From Actinobacteria bacterium 13_2_20CM_68_14 (GTDB taxonomy: Bacteria; Actinomycetota; Thermoleophilia; Gaiellales; Gaiellaceae), in the NCBI GenBank assembly GCA_001914705.1, contig MNDB01000006.1:4634-20068 (forward strand): a stretch of 15,435 bases of DNA, in the 5' to 3' direction. The translations under genes and the position numbers were made by a program. Below the pieces are notes generated by a model. It did no database searches. It was not told where the DNA came from and was given only the letters and a program-made list of their open reading frames with translations. Shown here in pieces: positions 1-7,217 of this stretch; position 1 is the first letter of the stretch; each line of letters opens with the position of its first letter.

Positions 1-378
1 GAGTCGTTGGAGACTCGCCTCGACCGCGATCTCGACCGCGGCGCCACCGGTGCGGGGCCGCATCTCGACGACATCGAGATCCTCGCCGGCACCCGCGACC
101 TCCGGGCCTTCGGCTCCCAGGGCGAGCAGCGCCTCGCAGTGCTGGCCTTGCTGCTCGCCGAGGCGGAACTCGTACGGGAACGGCGCGGCGTGCCACCGCT
201 GCTCCTGCTTGACGACGTTCTTTCCGAGCTCGACCCCGACCGACGCCGCATCCTGGCCGAACGGCTGCCGGAATACGGGCAGGCGCTGATCACCACCACG
301 AGCGCAGCCGCGCTGCCGGTCGAGCCGAACCAACTGGTCGAGGTCGAGGCCGGGGAAGCCGGGACGGTGGTGCGGTGA
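1..378 (+). CDS. recF: RecF, DNA replication and repair ATPase (3' end only)
   Basis: This is the C-terminal 125 residues of RecF, the SMC/ABC-like ATPase that helps load RecA at single-strand gaps. The reading frame is open from base 1, so the true start lies upstream of the window. The visible part holds the ABC-type signature region (FGSQGEQR), followed by a Walker B / D-loop segment (LLLLDDVLSELD), in the order expected for the RecF C-terminal ATPase lobe. The TGA stop overlaps the GTG start of the next gene by 4 bp (GTGA), so translation is probably coupled. Recognition rests on these motifs and on the conserved recF-DUF721-gyrB-gyrA gene order. The next gene upstream is expected to be dnaN or gnd, but it is outside the window. 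Confidence 0.93.
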   Translation, partial: ESLETRLDRDLDRGATGAGPHLDDIEILAGTRDLRAFGSQGEQRLAVLALLLAEAELVRERRGVPPLLLLDDVLSELDPDRRRILAERLPEYGQALITTTSAAALPVEPNQLVEVEAGEAGTVVR

Positions 379-818
379 AGCACCTCGGCGACGAGGTCAA
401 GCGCGAGCTCGGCCGCTTCGGGCCGGAAGGCGGCATCGGCGAGCTCGTCGAGGCGTGGCCGGCTGCGGTCGGCGAGACGATCGCCCGGAATGCGTGGCCT
501 GCGCGCGTTGCCCGCGACGGCACGCTGCACGTCAATACGGTCGACTCGATCTGGGCCTTCGAGCTGACGAGCCGCTCCAAAGAAATTGCCACGCGGGTCG
601 GGGTCGAGCGCATTCGTTTCGCCCCCGGACGCCTTCCCGAGGCCGATGAACCGGACGCGAAAGAGGCCGAATCGAGACCGCCGGAGCCCTCCGAGAGCCT
701 TCGCCAAGAGGGGGCACGGCTGGCCGCCGGAATCGAGGACGAAAATCTGCGCAAAATCGTTGCACGAGCGGCCGCGGCGAGCCTTGCAAAGGGCATTTCC
801 GACCGCTCCGTCTGGTAG
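375..818 (+). CDS. dciA: DUF721 / DciA-like replicative helicase loader
   Basis: A 147-residue protein of the DUF721 family, whose founding members (DciA) assist loading of the DnaB helicase in bacteria that lack DnaC/DnaI. The family core is visible at about residues 20-75: an AWPAAVGETIA helix, then a GTLHVNTVDSIWAFEL strand-turn-helix, matching the KH-like DciA fold. The C-terminal half is charged and low in complexity, as is usual and probably disordered, and ends in a short Ala-rich helix. The GTG start overlaps the recF stop (GTGA). The position between recF and gyrB is the same as for Rv0004 of Mycobacterium tuberculosis. Family assignment is firm. The helicase-loading role is established for other members and inferred here. 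Confidence 0.85.
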   Translation: MKHLGDEVKRELGRFGPEGGIGELVEAWPAAVGETIARNAWPARVARDGTLHVNTVDSIWAFELTSRSKEIATRVGVERIRFAPGRLPEADEPDAKEAESRPPEPSESLRQEGARLAAGIEDENLRKIVARAAAASLAKGISDRSVW

Positions 819-821
819 ACT
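813..821 (+). promoter_or_regulatory. Possible extended -10 promoter for gyrB
   Basis: TGG-TAGACT at 813-821 matches an extended -10 element (TGn plus TAnnnT) and overlaps the dciA stop codon. I see no convincing -35 hexamer at 16-18 bp upstream. Transcription would start near 828-830 and give a leader of about 30 nt before the gyrB TTG. The same nine bases, TCTGGTAGA, recur upstream of the merR-like gene at 5791-5799. Sequence-only prediction. Confidence 0.35.
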
Positions 822-838
822 GTGGGTACGTCCAACGT

Positions 839-860
839 GGCCCGTTTGCAGGGCTTTTTT
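839..860 (+). terminator. Terminator-like hairpin in the gyrB leader
   Basis: GCCC (840-843) pairs with GGGC (851-854) around a 7-nt loop and is followed directly by six T residues (855-860). A G-U pair can extend the stem to 839/855. The stem is short (4-5 bp), so full termination is uncertain, but it ends just before the gyrB TTG at 862. The only purine-rich ribosome-binding candidate (CAGGG, 849-853) is partly inside it. It could act as an attenuator or as a translational cover. Confidence 0.35.
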
Positions 861-861
861 A

Positions 862-3252
862 TTGACTGAAGCTTCCTATACCGCTAAAGACATTACTGTC
901 CTCGAGGGCCTCGAGCCGGTCCGGCTGCGCCCGGGCATGTACATCGGCTCGACGGGCTCACGGGGGCTCCATCATCTCGTCTACGAAGTCGTCGACAACG
1001 CTGTCGACGAGGCGCTCGCCGGTCGCAACGACAACCTCGAGGTAATTCTCCATCCGGACAACTCGGTGACGGTCAAAGATCAGGGGTCAGGGATCCCGGT
1101 GGATGTCATGCCTGAGCAGGGACAGCCGGCGTTGACGGTCGTTTTGACGAAGCTGCACGCCGGCGGGAAGTTCGGCGGCAACGGCTACAAGGTGTCCGGC
1201 GGACTGCACGGCGTCGGTGTCTCGGTTGTCAACGCCCTCTCGGAGTGGCTGCATGCGGAAGTCCGCCGCGACGGCAAGATCTATCGCCAGGAATTTGCAC
1301 GCGGCGTCCCGACCACCGACCTGGAAGTCGTCGGCAAGGTTCCGAAGGGCGAGTCCGGGACGACGATCTCGTACATGCCGGACGCTGAGGTCTTCGAGGA
1401 GCTTGAGCTGTCTACGGACACGCTGGTGCAACGCCTTCGCGAAACAGCGTTCCTCACTCGCGGACTGCGCATCGTCCTCACCGATGAGCGCGCCGGCGGC
1501 GCTAGTCAGGAGTTCCTCTACCAGGGCGGCATCCGCGACTTTGTCGGCTACATCAACGAGTCCAAGGACCCCGTCCACAAGCACATCGTCTATTTCGAGG
1601 GAGCCAACGACGATGGCCAGGTCGAGATCGCGATGCAGTGGAACACCAAATACATCGAGTCCGTTTTCTCATTCGCTAACAACATCAACACGCACGAGGG
1701 CGGCTCGCATCTCTCCGGGTTCAACGCTGCCTTGACGCGAACGCTGAACAAGTACGCCCGCGACAAGGCACTGCTGAAGGAAAAGGACGACAACCTTGAG
1801 GGCGAGGACGTTCGCGAGGGCCTTGCAGCCGTGATCTCGGTGAAGCTCCAGGACCCGCAGTTCGAAGGCCAGACGAAGACGAAGCTCGGCAACCCTTGGG
1901 TCAGGGGCTTCGTCGAGCAGACCGTCAACGCGCGCCTCGCCGAGTTCCTCGAGGAAAACCCGACAGACGCGAAGCAGATCATCCTGAAGGCGATCTCCGC
2001 TGCCCGTGCTCGCCAGGCGGCTCGCAAGGCGCGTGAGCTCACCCGGCGCAAGGGCGCGTTCGGTGGCGGGATGGCGAAGAAGTTCGCCGACTGTCAGATC
2101 CGTGATCCGGAGCTGACGGAGCTCTTCATTGTCGAGGGCGATTCCGCCGGCGGCTCCGCCAAGCAGGCACGCGACAAGTCGAACCAGGCGATCCTGCCCC
2201 TGCGCGGGAAGATCATCAACAGCGAGAAGAACCGGATCGGCAAGGTCCTCTCGAACAACGAAATTCAGTCGCTCGTCCAGGTGATCGGGACGGGGATCGG
2301 CGAGGAGTTCGACATCTCGAAGCTTCGCTACAACCGCATCATCGTCATGACCGACGCAGACGTGGACGGCGCGCATATCCGGACGCTGATCCTCACCTTC
2401 CTCTACCGGCACATGCCTGAGCTGTTCGACCGCGGCCACGTCTACATCGCCGTGCCGCCGCTTTATCTCGCGAAGGTCGCCGGCCGGGAGAGCTACCTGA
2501 TCAAGGACGTCCAGCTTGAAGAGCTGCTGGTACGTGAGAAGTTCCCCGAGCTCGAGATTCGCTCGCGCGAGGGCACACCGGTCAAGCTGACGGAGTCACG
2601 TTACGGCCGCTTCCAGCGCGCGCTGACCGAGTTCGAGGGCTGGTCGGCCCGGCTACGTTCCGACTTCGGCGTGCAGCCGGCCGACTTCGTGATCGCGCAT
2701 CGCCTTGTCGAGACGGACGCAGCGGTGCCGAACGACGTGGCCGAGCTGCTCGAGAAGGCGCCGGACAACGGCTACGCCTTCTCGATCCTCTCTTCGGACG
2801 CCGATCGCGTGCACGTGAAGATGGTCGAGGTCGAGACGAGCGCTGCGACAGACGTCGCGGTCCCCAAGGAGCTCCTCGCCTCGCCGATCTACGACCACGT
2901 TCGCCGCACCTATGGTCGGCTGGCTGAGATCGCAGGAGGGCTGCCGCCGTTCACGTTGGGTCTGGGTAAGAAGCGCGCCGAAGCGGAGACGTTCGAAGAG
3001 CTGCGCGACGAAGCGATCAACCTCGCCAAGGAAGGCGTTCAGATCAGCCGCTTCAAGGGTCTCGGCGAGATGAATCACGGCCAGCTCTGGGAGACGACGA
3101 TGGATCCAGCCCGGCGCGTCCTCGTTCGCGTCGACGTCGAGGACGCCTCTGCTGCAGATCTCTGGTTCTCACGCTTGATGGGGGACCAGGTCGAGCCCCG
3201 ACGCGACTTCATCGAGCAGAACGCGACCGACGTGCGATTCCTGGATGTCTGA
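862..3252 (+). CDS. gyrB: DNA gyrase subunit B, long form with C-terminal insert
   Basis: The ATPase and TOPRIM subunit of DNA gyrase, 796 residues from a TTG start. TTG at 862 places a normal GyrB N-terminus (TAKDITVLEGLEPVRLRPGMYIGS) just inside the protein; the frame is open further upstream but there it covers dciA. Visible motifs are the GHKL ATPase (NAVDEALAG; GGLHGVGVSVVNALS), TOPRIM EGDSAGG (E425), DADVDGAH (D498, D500, D502), and the C-terminal KGLGEMNHGQLWETTMDP. E425 and the Asp residues sit within one position of E. coli numbering. Roughly residues 545-705 form an insert like that of E. coli GyrB (804 aa), which is absent from typical actinobacterial GyrB (about 680-700 aa). The stop overlaps gyrA by 8 bp, giving coupled synthesis of the A2B2 partners. 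Confidence 0.97.
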   Translation: MTEASYTAKDITVLEGLEPVRLRPGMYIGSTGSRGLHHLVYEVVDNAVDEALAGRNDNLEVILHPDNSVTVKDQGSGIPVDVMPEQGQPALTVVLTKLHAGGKFGGNGYKVSGGLHGVGVSVVNALSEWLHAEVRRDGKIYRQEFARGVPTTDLEVVGKVPKGESGTTISYMPDAEVFEELELSTDTLVQRLRETAFLTRGLRIVLTDERAGGASQEFLYQGGIRDFVGYINESKDPVHKHIVYFEGANDDGQVEIAMQWNTKYIESVFSFANNINTHEGGSHLSGFNAALTRTLNKYARDKALLKEKDDNLEGEDVREGLAAVISVKLQDPQFEGQTKTKLGNPWVRGFVEQTVNARLAEFLEENPTDAKQIILKAISAARARQAARKARELTRRKGAFGGGMAKKFADCQIRDPELTELFIVEGDSAGGSAKQARDKSNQAILPLRGKIINSEKNRIGKVLSNNEIQSLVQVIGTGIGEEFDISKLRYNRIIVMTDADVDGAHIRTLILTFLYRHMPELFDRGHVYIAVPPLYLAKVAGRESYLIKDVQLEELLVREKFPELEIRSREGTPVKLTESRYGRFQRALTEFEGWSARLRSDFGVQPADFVIAHRLVETDAAVPNDVAELLEKAPDNGYAFSILSSDADRVHVKMVEVETSAATDVAVPKELLASPIYDHVRRTYGRLAEIAGGLPPFTLGLGKKRAEAETFEELRDEAINLAKEGVQISRFKGLGEMNHGQLWETTMDPARRVLVRVDVEDASAADLWFSRLMGDQVEPRRDFIEQNATDVRFLDV

Positions 3253-5788
3253 CCTGCTTCCGGACAATCCACTTTCCGGCGGACGCGTCGAATCGCGCGA
3301 GCTCGACCAGGAGATGCGGTCGAGCTTCCTCGACTACGCGATGTCGGTCATCGTCAGCCGCGCGCTCCCGGATGTCCGGGACGGCCTGAAGCCGGTTCAC
3401 CGGCGCGTCCTCTATGCGATGCACGAGGACGGACTCCAGCCCGGCCGGCCCTACAAGAAGTCCGCTGCGACGGTCGGGACGGTCATGAGCCGCTATCACC
3501 CGCACGGCGACTCCGCGATCTACGACACGCTCGTCCGGATGGCGCAGCCGTTCTCGCTGCGCTACCCGCTCGTTGACGGTCAGGGCAACTTCGGCTCGAT
3601 CGACGGCGATCCAGCGGCCGCGATGCGCTACTCAGAAGCGCGGCTCTCGCGCATGGCCACCGAGTTGCTGCGTGACATCGATGCCGACACCGTCGACTTC
3701 GAGCCGAACTACGACGAGTCACGCCGGCAGCCGAGCGTTCTTCCTTCGCGCTTTCCGAACCTGCTCGTCAACGGATCAGCCGGGATCGCCGTTGGGATGG
3801 CTACGAACATCCCGCCGCACAACCTCGGCGAGGTGATCGACGGGATCGTCGCGATGATCGACGACCCGAGCATCGACGTCGAACGGCTGTCGCGGCACAT
3901 CAAGGGACCGGATTTTCCGACCGGCGGCTACATCGTCGGGCGCTCGGGCATCCGCGACGCATACCGCTCGGGGCGGGGCCGGATCGTCATGCGCGCGCGC
4001 GCCCACATCGAGGAGCTGCGTGGCGGCAAGAGCGCGATCATTGTCACCGAGCTGCCCTACGGCGTGAAGAAGGGCGGCGAAGGCGGGGTGATCGAGAAGA
4101 TCGCCGAGCTCGTCGAGAGCAAGGTCTTGAACGAGATCCCGATGACCGATGACGCGCTCGCGGATCACTCGGACAAGGACGGAATGCGGATCTACATCGA
4201 GCTGAAGCGCGAAGCGGTGCCTCAGGTGGCGCTGAACAAGCTCTTCAAGCACACGCCGTTGCAGACCTCCTTCGGTTACAACGCGGTCGCGCTGGTCGGC
4301 GGCGTTCCGAAGACACTTTCGCTGCTCGAGCTGATCCGCCACTACCTGGATTTCCAGCGCGAGGTCGTCACCCGGCGGTCGAAGTACGAGCTGCGCAAGG
4401 CCGAGAATCGTGCGCACGTTCTCCAGGGCTACCTGATCGCCCTCGACAATCTCGACGCGGTGATCGCTCTGATCCGCGGCTCGGCGGACAGCGATACCGC
4501 GCGGGAGGGCCTGATGGAGGAGTTCGATCTCTCCGAGATCCAGGCCCAGGCGATTCTCGACCTGCGACTTGCCCGACTGACCGGGCTCGCGCGGAAGGAG
4601 GTCGAGGATGAGTTCGCCGACCTGCAAGAGCGAATCGCAGAGCTGCGCGCCATTCTCGGCGACCAGTCCCGGATCGACGGTCTGATCAAGGAAGAACTGC
4701 TCGAGATCAAGCAGATCTACGGCAAGAATGACAGCAGGCGCACAGAGATCGTCGCTGCCGAAGACGAGCTCGAGCTCGAGGACCTGATCGCGGAAGAGGA
4801 CATGGTGATCGCGATCACGCGCTCGAATTACATCAAGCGCCTTCCGGTCACGACCTATCGCGAGCAGAAGCGCGGCGGCCAGGGCGTGATGGGGATGGAC
4901 CTGAAGGACGACGACTACATCGAGCACCTGTTCGTCGCCTCGACGCACGACTACGTCCTCTTCTTCACCAACGTCGGGAAGGTCTACCGGCTGAAGGTGC
5001 ACGAGCTGCCGCTCGGTTCCCGGCAGTCGAAGGGCCGCGCGATTCAGAACCTGCTGCCCTTCCGTCAGGGCGAGCAGGTGCGCGCCGTGATTCAGACGCG
5101 CGACTTCGAGGAGTCGAAGTACCTCGTCTTCGCGACGAAGGACGGGATCGTCAAGAAGACTGAGCTCGCCGCGTACAACACGCCGCTCAAGGCCGACGGG
5201 ATCATCGCGATCAAGATGCGCGACGACGACGAGCTCGTCTCCGTCCAGCACTCCACGGGCGACGACGACATCCTGATGGTCTCGCGCATGGGGCAGGCGA
5301 TCCGCTTCAGCGAGAAGCAGGCGCGCCCGATGGGCCGCGACACCGGCGGCGTCAAAGGCATGGGCCTGCGCAAGGGCGACGAGGTGATCTCCGCCGATGT
5401 CATCGGCGTCAACGAGGGCGACCTGCTCGTCGTGACCGAGAACGGATACGGCAAGCGGACGAAGCTGGCCGACTACCCGCGCAAGGGCCGCGGCGGGCTT
5501 GGCGTCAAGACGGCCCAGCTCGTCGAAGGCAAGGGCCGGCTCGTGGGCGCTCGCGTTGTCCGCGAGGGCTACCAGGTGATGCTGATCTCGACCGGCGGCA
5601 CCGTGATCAAGATGCCGGTGGACGACATCAAGCGCTCGGGGCGCTCCACCCAGGGCGTGATCGTGATGCGCTTCAAGACCGACGATGAACGCGTCTCTGC
5701 GCTGGCCCCGGTCGTCGAGTCCGACGAGGTCGAGGCTGTGCCCGAAGAATCTGCTTCAGAAGTCGTTTCTGTTGCGCCTGAAGAGTAG
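3245..5788 (+). CDS. gyrA: DNA gyrase subunit A
   Basis: The DNA-cleaving and -wrapping subunit of gyrase, 847 residues. ATG at 3245 overlaps the gyrB stop. The winged-helix active-site region has the catalytic tyrosine at Y129 (AAAMRYSEAR). The quinolone-resistance region reads HPHGDSAIYDT with S90 and D94 intact, the form associated with quinolone sensitivity in other bacteria. A coiled-coil segment (about 370-500) is followed by the six-bladed beta-pinwheel. Its GyrA box is Q541-K-R-G-G-Q-G547, which separates GyrA from topoisomerase IV ParC. The protein ends in a Glu/Val-rich acidic tail of about 30 residues, a feature that modulates wrapping in E. coli GyrA. No frameshift or missing active-site residue is seen. 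Confidence 0.98.
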   Translation: MSDLLPDNPLSGGRVESRELDQEMRSSFLDYAMSVIVSRALPDVRDGLKPVHRRVLYAMHEDGLQPGRPYKKSAATVGTVMSRYHPHGDSAIYDTLVRMAQPFSLRYPLVDGQGNFGSIDGDPAAAMRYSEARLSRMATELLRDIDADTVDFEPNYDESRRQPSVLPSRFPNLLVNGSAGIAVGMATNIPPHNLGEVIDGIVAMIDDPSIDVERLSRHIKGPDFPTGGYIVGRSGIRDAYRSGRGRIVMRARAHIEELRGGKSAIIVTELPYGVKKGGEGGVIEKIAELVESKVLNEIPMTDDALADHSDKDGMRIYIELKREAVPQVALNKLFKHTPLQTSFGYNAVALVGGVPKTLSLLELIRHYLDFQREVVTRRSKYELRKAENRAHVLQGYLIALDNLDAVIALIRGSADSDTAREGLMEEFDLSEIQAQAILDLRLARLTGLARKEVEDEFADLQERIAELRAILGDQSRIDGLIKEELLEIKQIYGKNDSRRTEIVAAEDELELEDLIAEEDMVIAITRSNYIKRLPVTTYREQKRGGQGVMGMDLKDDDYIEHLFVASTHDYVLFFTNVGKVYRLKVHELPLGSRQSKGRAIQNLLPFRQGEQVRAVIQTRDFEESKYLVFATKDGIVKKTELAAYNTPLKADGIIAIKMRDDDELVSVQHSTGDDDILMVSRMGQAIRFSEKQARPMGRDTGGVKGMGLRKGDEVISADVIGVNEGDLLVVTENGYGKRTKLADYPRKGRGGLGVKTAQLVEGKGRLVGARVVREGYQVMLISTGGTVIKMPVDDIKRSGRSTQGVIVMRFKTDDERVSALAPVVESDEVEAVPEESASEVVSVAPEE

Positions 5789-5801
5789 GTTCTGGTAGAA
5801 G
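5772..5801 (+). promoter_or_regulatory. Predicted promoter for the merR-like gene
   Basis: TTGCGC (5772-5777), an 18-bp spacer and TAGAAG (5796-5801), with TG at 5793-5794 forming an extended -10. The -35 lies inside the 3' end of gyrA and the -10 just after its stop. Transcription would begin near 5808, immediately before the base-paired leader. The match is moderate and sequence-only. Confidence 0.4.
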
Positions 5802-5809
5802 CACGCGGA

Positions 5810-5905
5810 TTTTGCAATAGTTTCCTATTACGGCCCCTTCCAAATTGGAAGCGGGGCGCTATTTGTTCAAAGTAGGAAACCAGCTGCAAAAAAGCGGCGA
5901 GCCGC
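5810..5905 (+). promoter_or_regulatory. Structured leader (nested inverted repeats) upstream of merR-like gene
   Basis: Three nested complementary pairs frame this leader. TTTTGCA (5810-5816) pairs with TGCAAAA (5885-5891). GTTTCCTA (5820-5827) pairs exactly with TAGGAAAC (5873-5880). Inside, GCCCCTTCCAA (5833-5843) pairs with TTGGAAGCGGGGC (5845-5857), leaving a 2-nt bulge. A further small hairpin, GCGG-CGAG-CCGC (5894-5905), sits directly before the ribosome-binding site AAGGAGAGG (5906-5914). The whole could fold as one long branched stem. The inner hairpin has no uridine run, so it is a poor intrinsic terminator for gyrA. It may be a cis-regulatory RNA or an RNA-stability element; the function is unknown. 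Confidence 0.5.
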
Positions 5906-5919
5906 AAGGAGAGGTGGTC

Positions 5920-6219
5920 ATGGACTACAGCAAGAACGTGGAACTCCTCGAGCCGATCGACCTCTCCGAACATCTCGACAAGGTTGAGCTCTACCTCGGC
6001 CAGGTCTGCCAGATCGCCGGCATCTCCAAGATGCAGCTCGACTACTGGACGAACAAGGCGCAGATCCCGACCAAGGGCAAGAAGCAGCGGATCTACGACA
6101 TCGACGCGCTCGAGACCGTGATGCTGATCAAGCAGGCCAAGGACAAGGGTCTCAACCTTGGTGCCGCGATCGATGCCGCCCGGCGTTTTCGCGAGGCTGG
6201 AGTCAAGACCCCAGCCTAG
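5920..6219 (+). CDS. Small MerR-type helix-turn-helix protein
   Basis: A 99-residue protein with a MerR-like winged helix at about residues 24-90: YLGQVCQIAGISKMQLDYW is the HTH, R57-I-Y-D-I-D is the wing, and a helix rich in Lys and Leu follows. It lacks the long dimerisation coiled coil and any effector domain of classical MerR activators, so it is a bare DNA-binding module with a 20-residue acidic N-terminal arm. The ATG at 5920 was chosen because AGGAG lies 8 nt upstream; the frame is open back to 5845 without a comparable site. It sits 131 bp after gyrA, preceded by its own promoter candidate and a structured leader, and is convergent with galT. I cannot name its target. Control of gyrase or of its own leader is conceivable but unsupported. 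Confidence 0.8.
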   Translation: MDYSKNVELLEPIDLSEHLDKVELYLGQVCQIAGISKMQLDYWTNKAQIPTKGKKQRIYDIDALETVMLIKQAKDKGLNLGAAIDAARRFREAGVKTPA

Positions 6220-6228
6220 GGTCGGCGT

Positions 6229-6315
6229 AGGGACTGTCCCCGCAGGGGACTGTTCCTAAAATGGCTCTAGGGCTGTGACCGTTTCGGGGACAGTCCCCTG
6301 ACGGGGACAGTCCCT
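6229..6315. repeat. REP-like inverted repeat made of four GGGGACTGTCCCC units
   Basis: The left arm (6229-6256) holds GGGACTGTCCCC and GGGGACTGTTCC in tandem, separated by GCA. The right arm (6286-6315) holds GGGGACAGTCCCC and GGGGACAGTCCC, separated by TGAC. The reverse complement of the right arm matches the left arm over about 28 bases with one gap and one mismatch. Each unit is itself an imperfect palindrome. The 29-bp centre contains the galT stop. This is the architecture of a REP/BIME-type mobile palindromic repeat between convergent genes. It may also stop transcription from both sides. Confidence 0.7.
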
Positions 6316-7217
6316 CGGGCGTCTCGCAAGGCCGCGGCCGCGTCCTCCGGCGCGAGCGAGTTGACGTAGATGCCCGCGCCGAGCTCGATGCCGGCGAAGA
6401 CGGTCAGACGCGGCAGCACCTCGACGTGCCAGTGGCCGGTGTCGTGCACCCAGGCGTTGACCGGCGCGGGGCCCTCGAGCGCATGGAGCCGGCGGAGCGC
6501 TTCCGAGAGCACACCGAGCGCCGGCGCGAGCAACTCGCTCTCGAATGCGTTCCCGCCCGGGTGTTCGCGCGGCGCGATCAGGAGCTCGTAGGGCAGCCGC
6601 CCGCCGTAGGCGGCGAGCAGGACCAGGCCGTCGCGCTCGAGCACGAGCCGGTCGCCCGACGCCAGCTCCGCCTCGAGGTGACGGCAGACCGCGCACTCGC
6701 CGCCGTCCTCCTCGGCCCGGACGGCCGGCGGCGGCTCGGCGAGCCAGACCAGCTGGGTGTGGCTGTGCGGAAGGCTGGCGCCGGCTTCGCGCCCCTCGTT
6801 CAGGAGCGAATGCACGTACGGAAAGCCCGCCTCGCGCGCGGCTCGCGCCCGCTCGCGCCAGGCGATCGCGACTCCGGCGATCTCGTCCTCACTCAGCTCC
6901 GAGAACGAGCGGACGTGCCGCGGTGTCGAGACGACGACTTCGTGATGCTCGAAAACCGGGTAGAGGTTCGGAACGACCCGGACCGTCCAGCCGGGCGTGT
7001 CCGGCTCGCCGCCACCTGGGCGGATCGCAAAGGTCTCGGGCGGCGTCCGGTCCTCCCGGCCCTCGCAGAACGGGCACGAGCTGAGCTCCTCCTCGGTCGG
7101 CAGGTCGAGGTCTGCCCGCGCGCCGGCTCCCGGCCGCTGGGCCCGGCCCGGCGCGACGACGACCCACTGGCGGGTGACCGGGTCCTGCCGGAGCTCTCGT
7201 CGCCCCCCTTCCGTCAG
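6267..7217 (-). CDS. galT: Galactose-1-phosphate uridylyltransferase (CTG start, repeat-derived C-terminus)
   Basis: The Leloir-pathway enzyme that exchanges UMP between UDP-glucose and galactose-1-phosphate. Key residues: CPFC zinc site (C48, C51), a second Cys pair C175-A-V-C178, the nucleophile motif L-P-H151-S-H153-T-Q, and the C-terminal GHWHVEVLPRL (262-271). I read the frame codon by codon: it is open across the gene and well upstream, but contains no ATG, GTG or TTG until 6815, which lies within the domain just before the active site. The N-terminus (ELRQDPVTRQWVVV) and the CTGA overlap with the SPFH stop point to CTG at 7217, giving 316 residues. The last 16 residues are encoded by the palindromic repeat and look unlike native GalT. 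Without the CTG start, an annotation tool might report only 6267-6815. Confidence 0.85.
   Translation of the reverse strand: MTEGGRRELRQDPVTRQWVVVAPGRAQRPGAGARADLDLPTEEELSSCPFCEGREDRTPPETFAIRPGGGEPDTPGWTVRVVPNLYPVFEHHEVVVSTPRHVRSFSELSEDEIAGVAIAWRERARAAREAGFPYVHSLLNEGREAGASLPHSHTQLVWLAEPPPAVRAEEDGGECAVCRHLEAELASGDRLVLERDGLVLLAAYGGRLPYELLIAPREHPGGNAFESELLAPALGVLSEALRRLHALEGPAPVNAWVHDTGHWHVEVLPRLTVFAGIELGAGIYVNSLAPEDAAAALRDARGTVPVRGLSPKRSQP

Noticed and set aside
586..861. An N-terminal extension of GyrB by 92 residues (frame open from 586)
   Set aside because: It overlaps dciA in another frame, is Arg/Pro-rich noise, and normal GyrB homology begins just after the TTG at 862.
3776..5251. A 491-codon minus-strand open frame opposite gyrA
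   Set aside because: It lies fully antisense to a conserved gene and shows the low-complexity Arg/Leu/Val/Asp composition typical of high-G+C shadow frames.
5833..5857. An intrinsic terminator for gyrA
   Set aside because: The hairpin is good, but no uridine run follows, and it is nested in a larger paired leader, so I list it as leader structure instead.
5845..5919. An upstream start of the MerR-like protein at TTG 5845
   Set aside because: That region is the base-paired leader. The strong Shine-Dalgarno at 5907-5911 fits ATG 5920 and not the upstream codon.
6229..6315. A CRISPR array or attachment site made of the GGGACTGTCCCC repeats
   Set aside because: There are only four short units in mixed orientation with 3-4-nt spacers and a 29-nt centre, with no cas or integrase genes. 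The pattern fits a REP-like palindrome.
6816..7217. A frameshift in galT, suspected because no start was found upstream of 6815
   Set aside because: Codon-by-codon reading shows one continuous frame through the CPFC motif to the N-terminus. Only canonical start codons are missing, not coding continuity.
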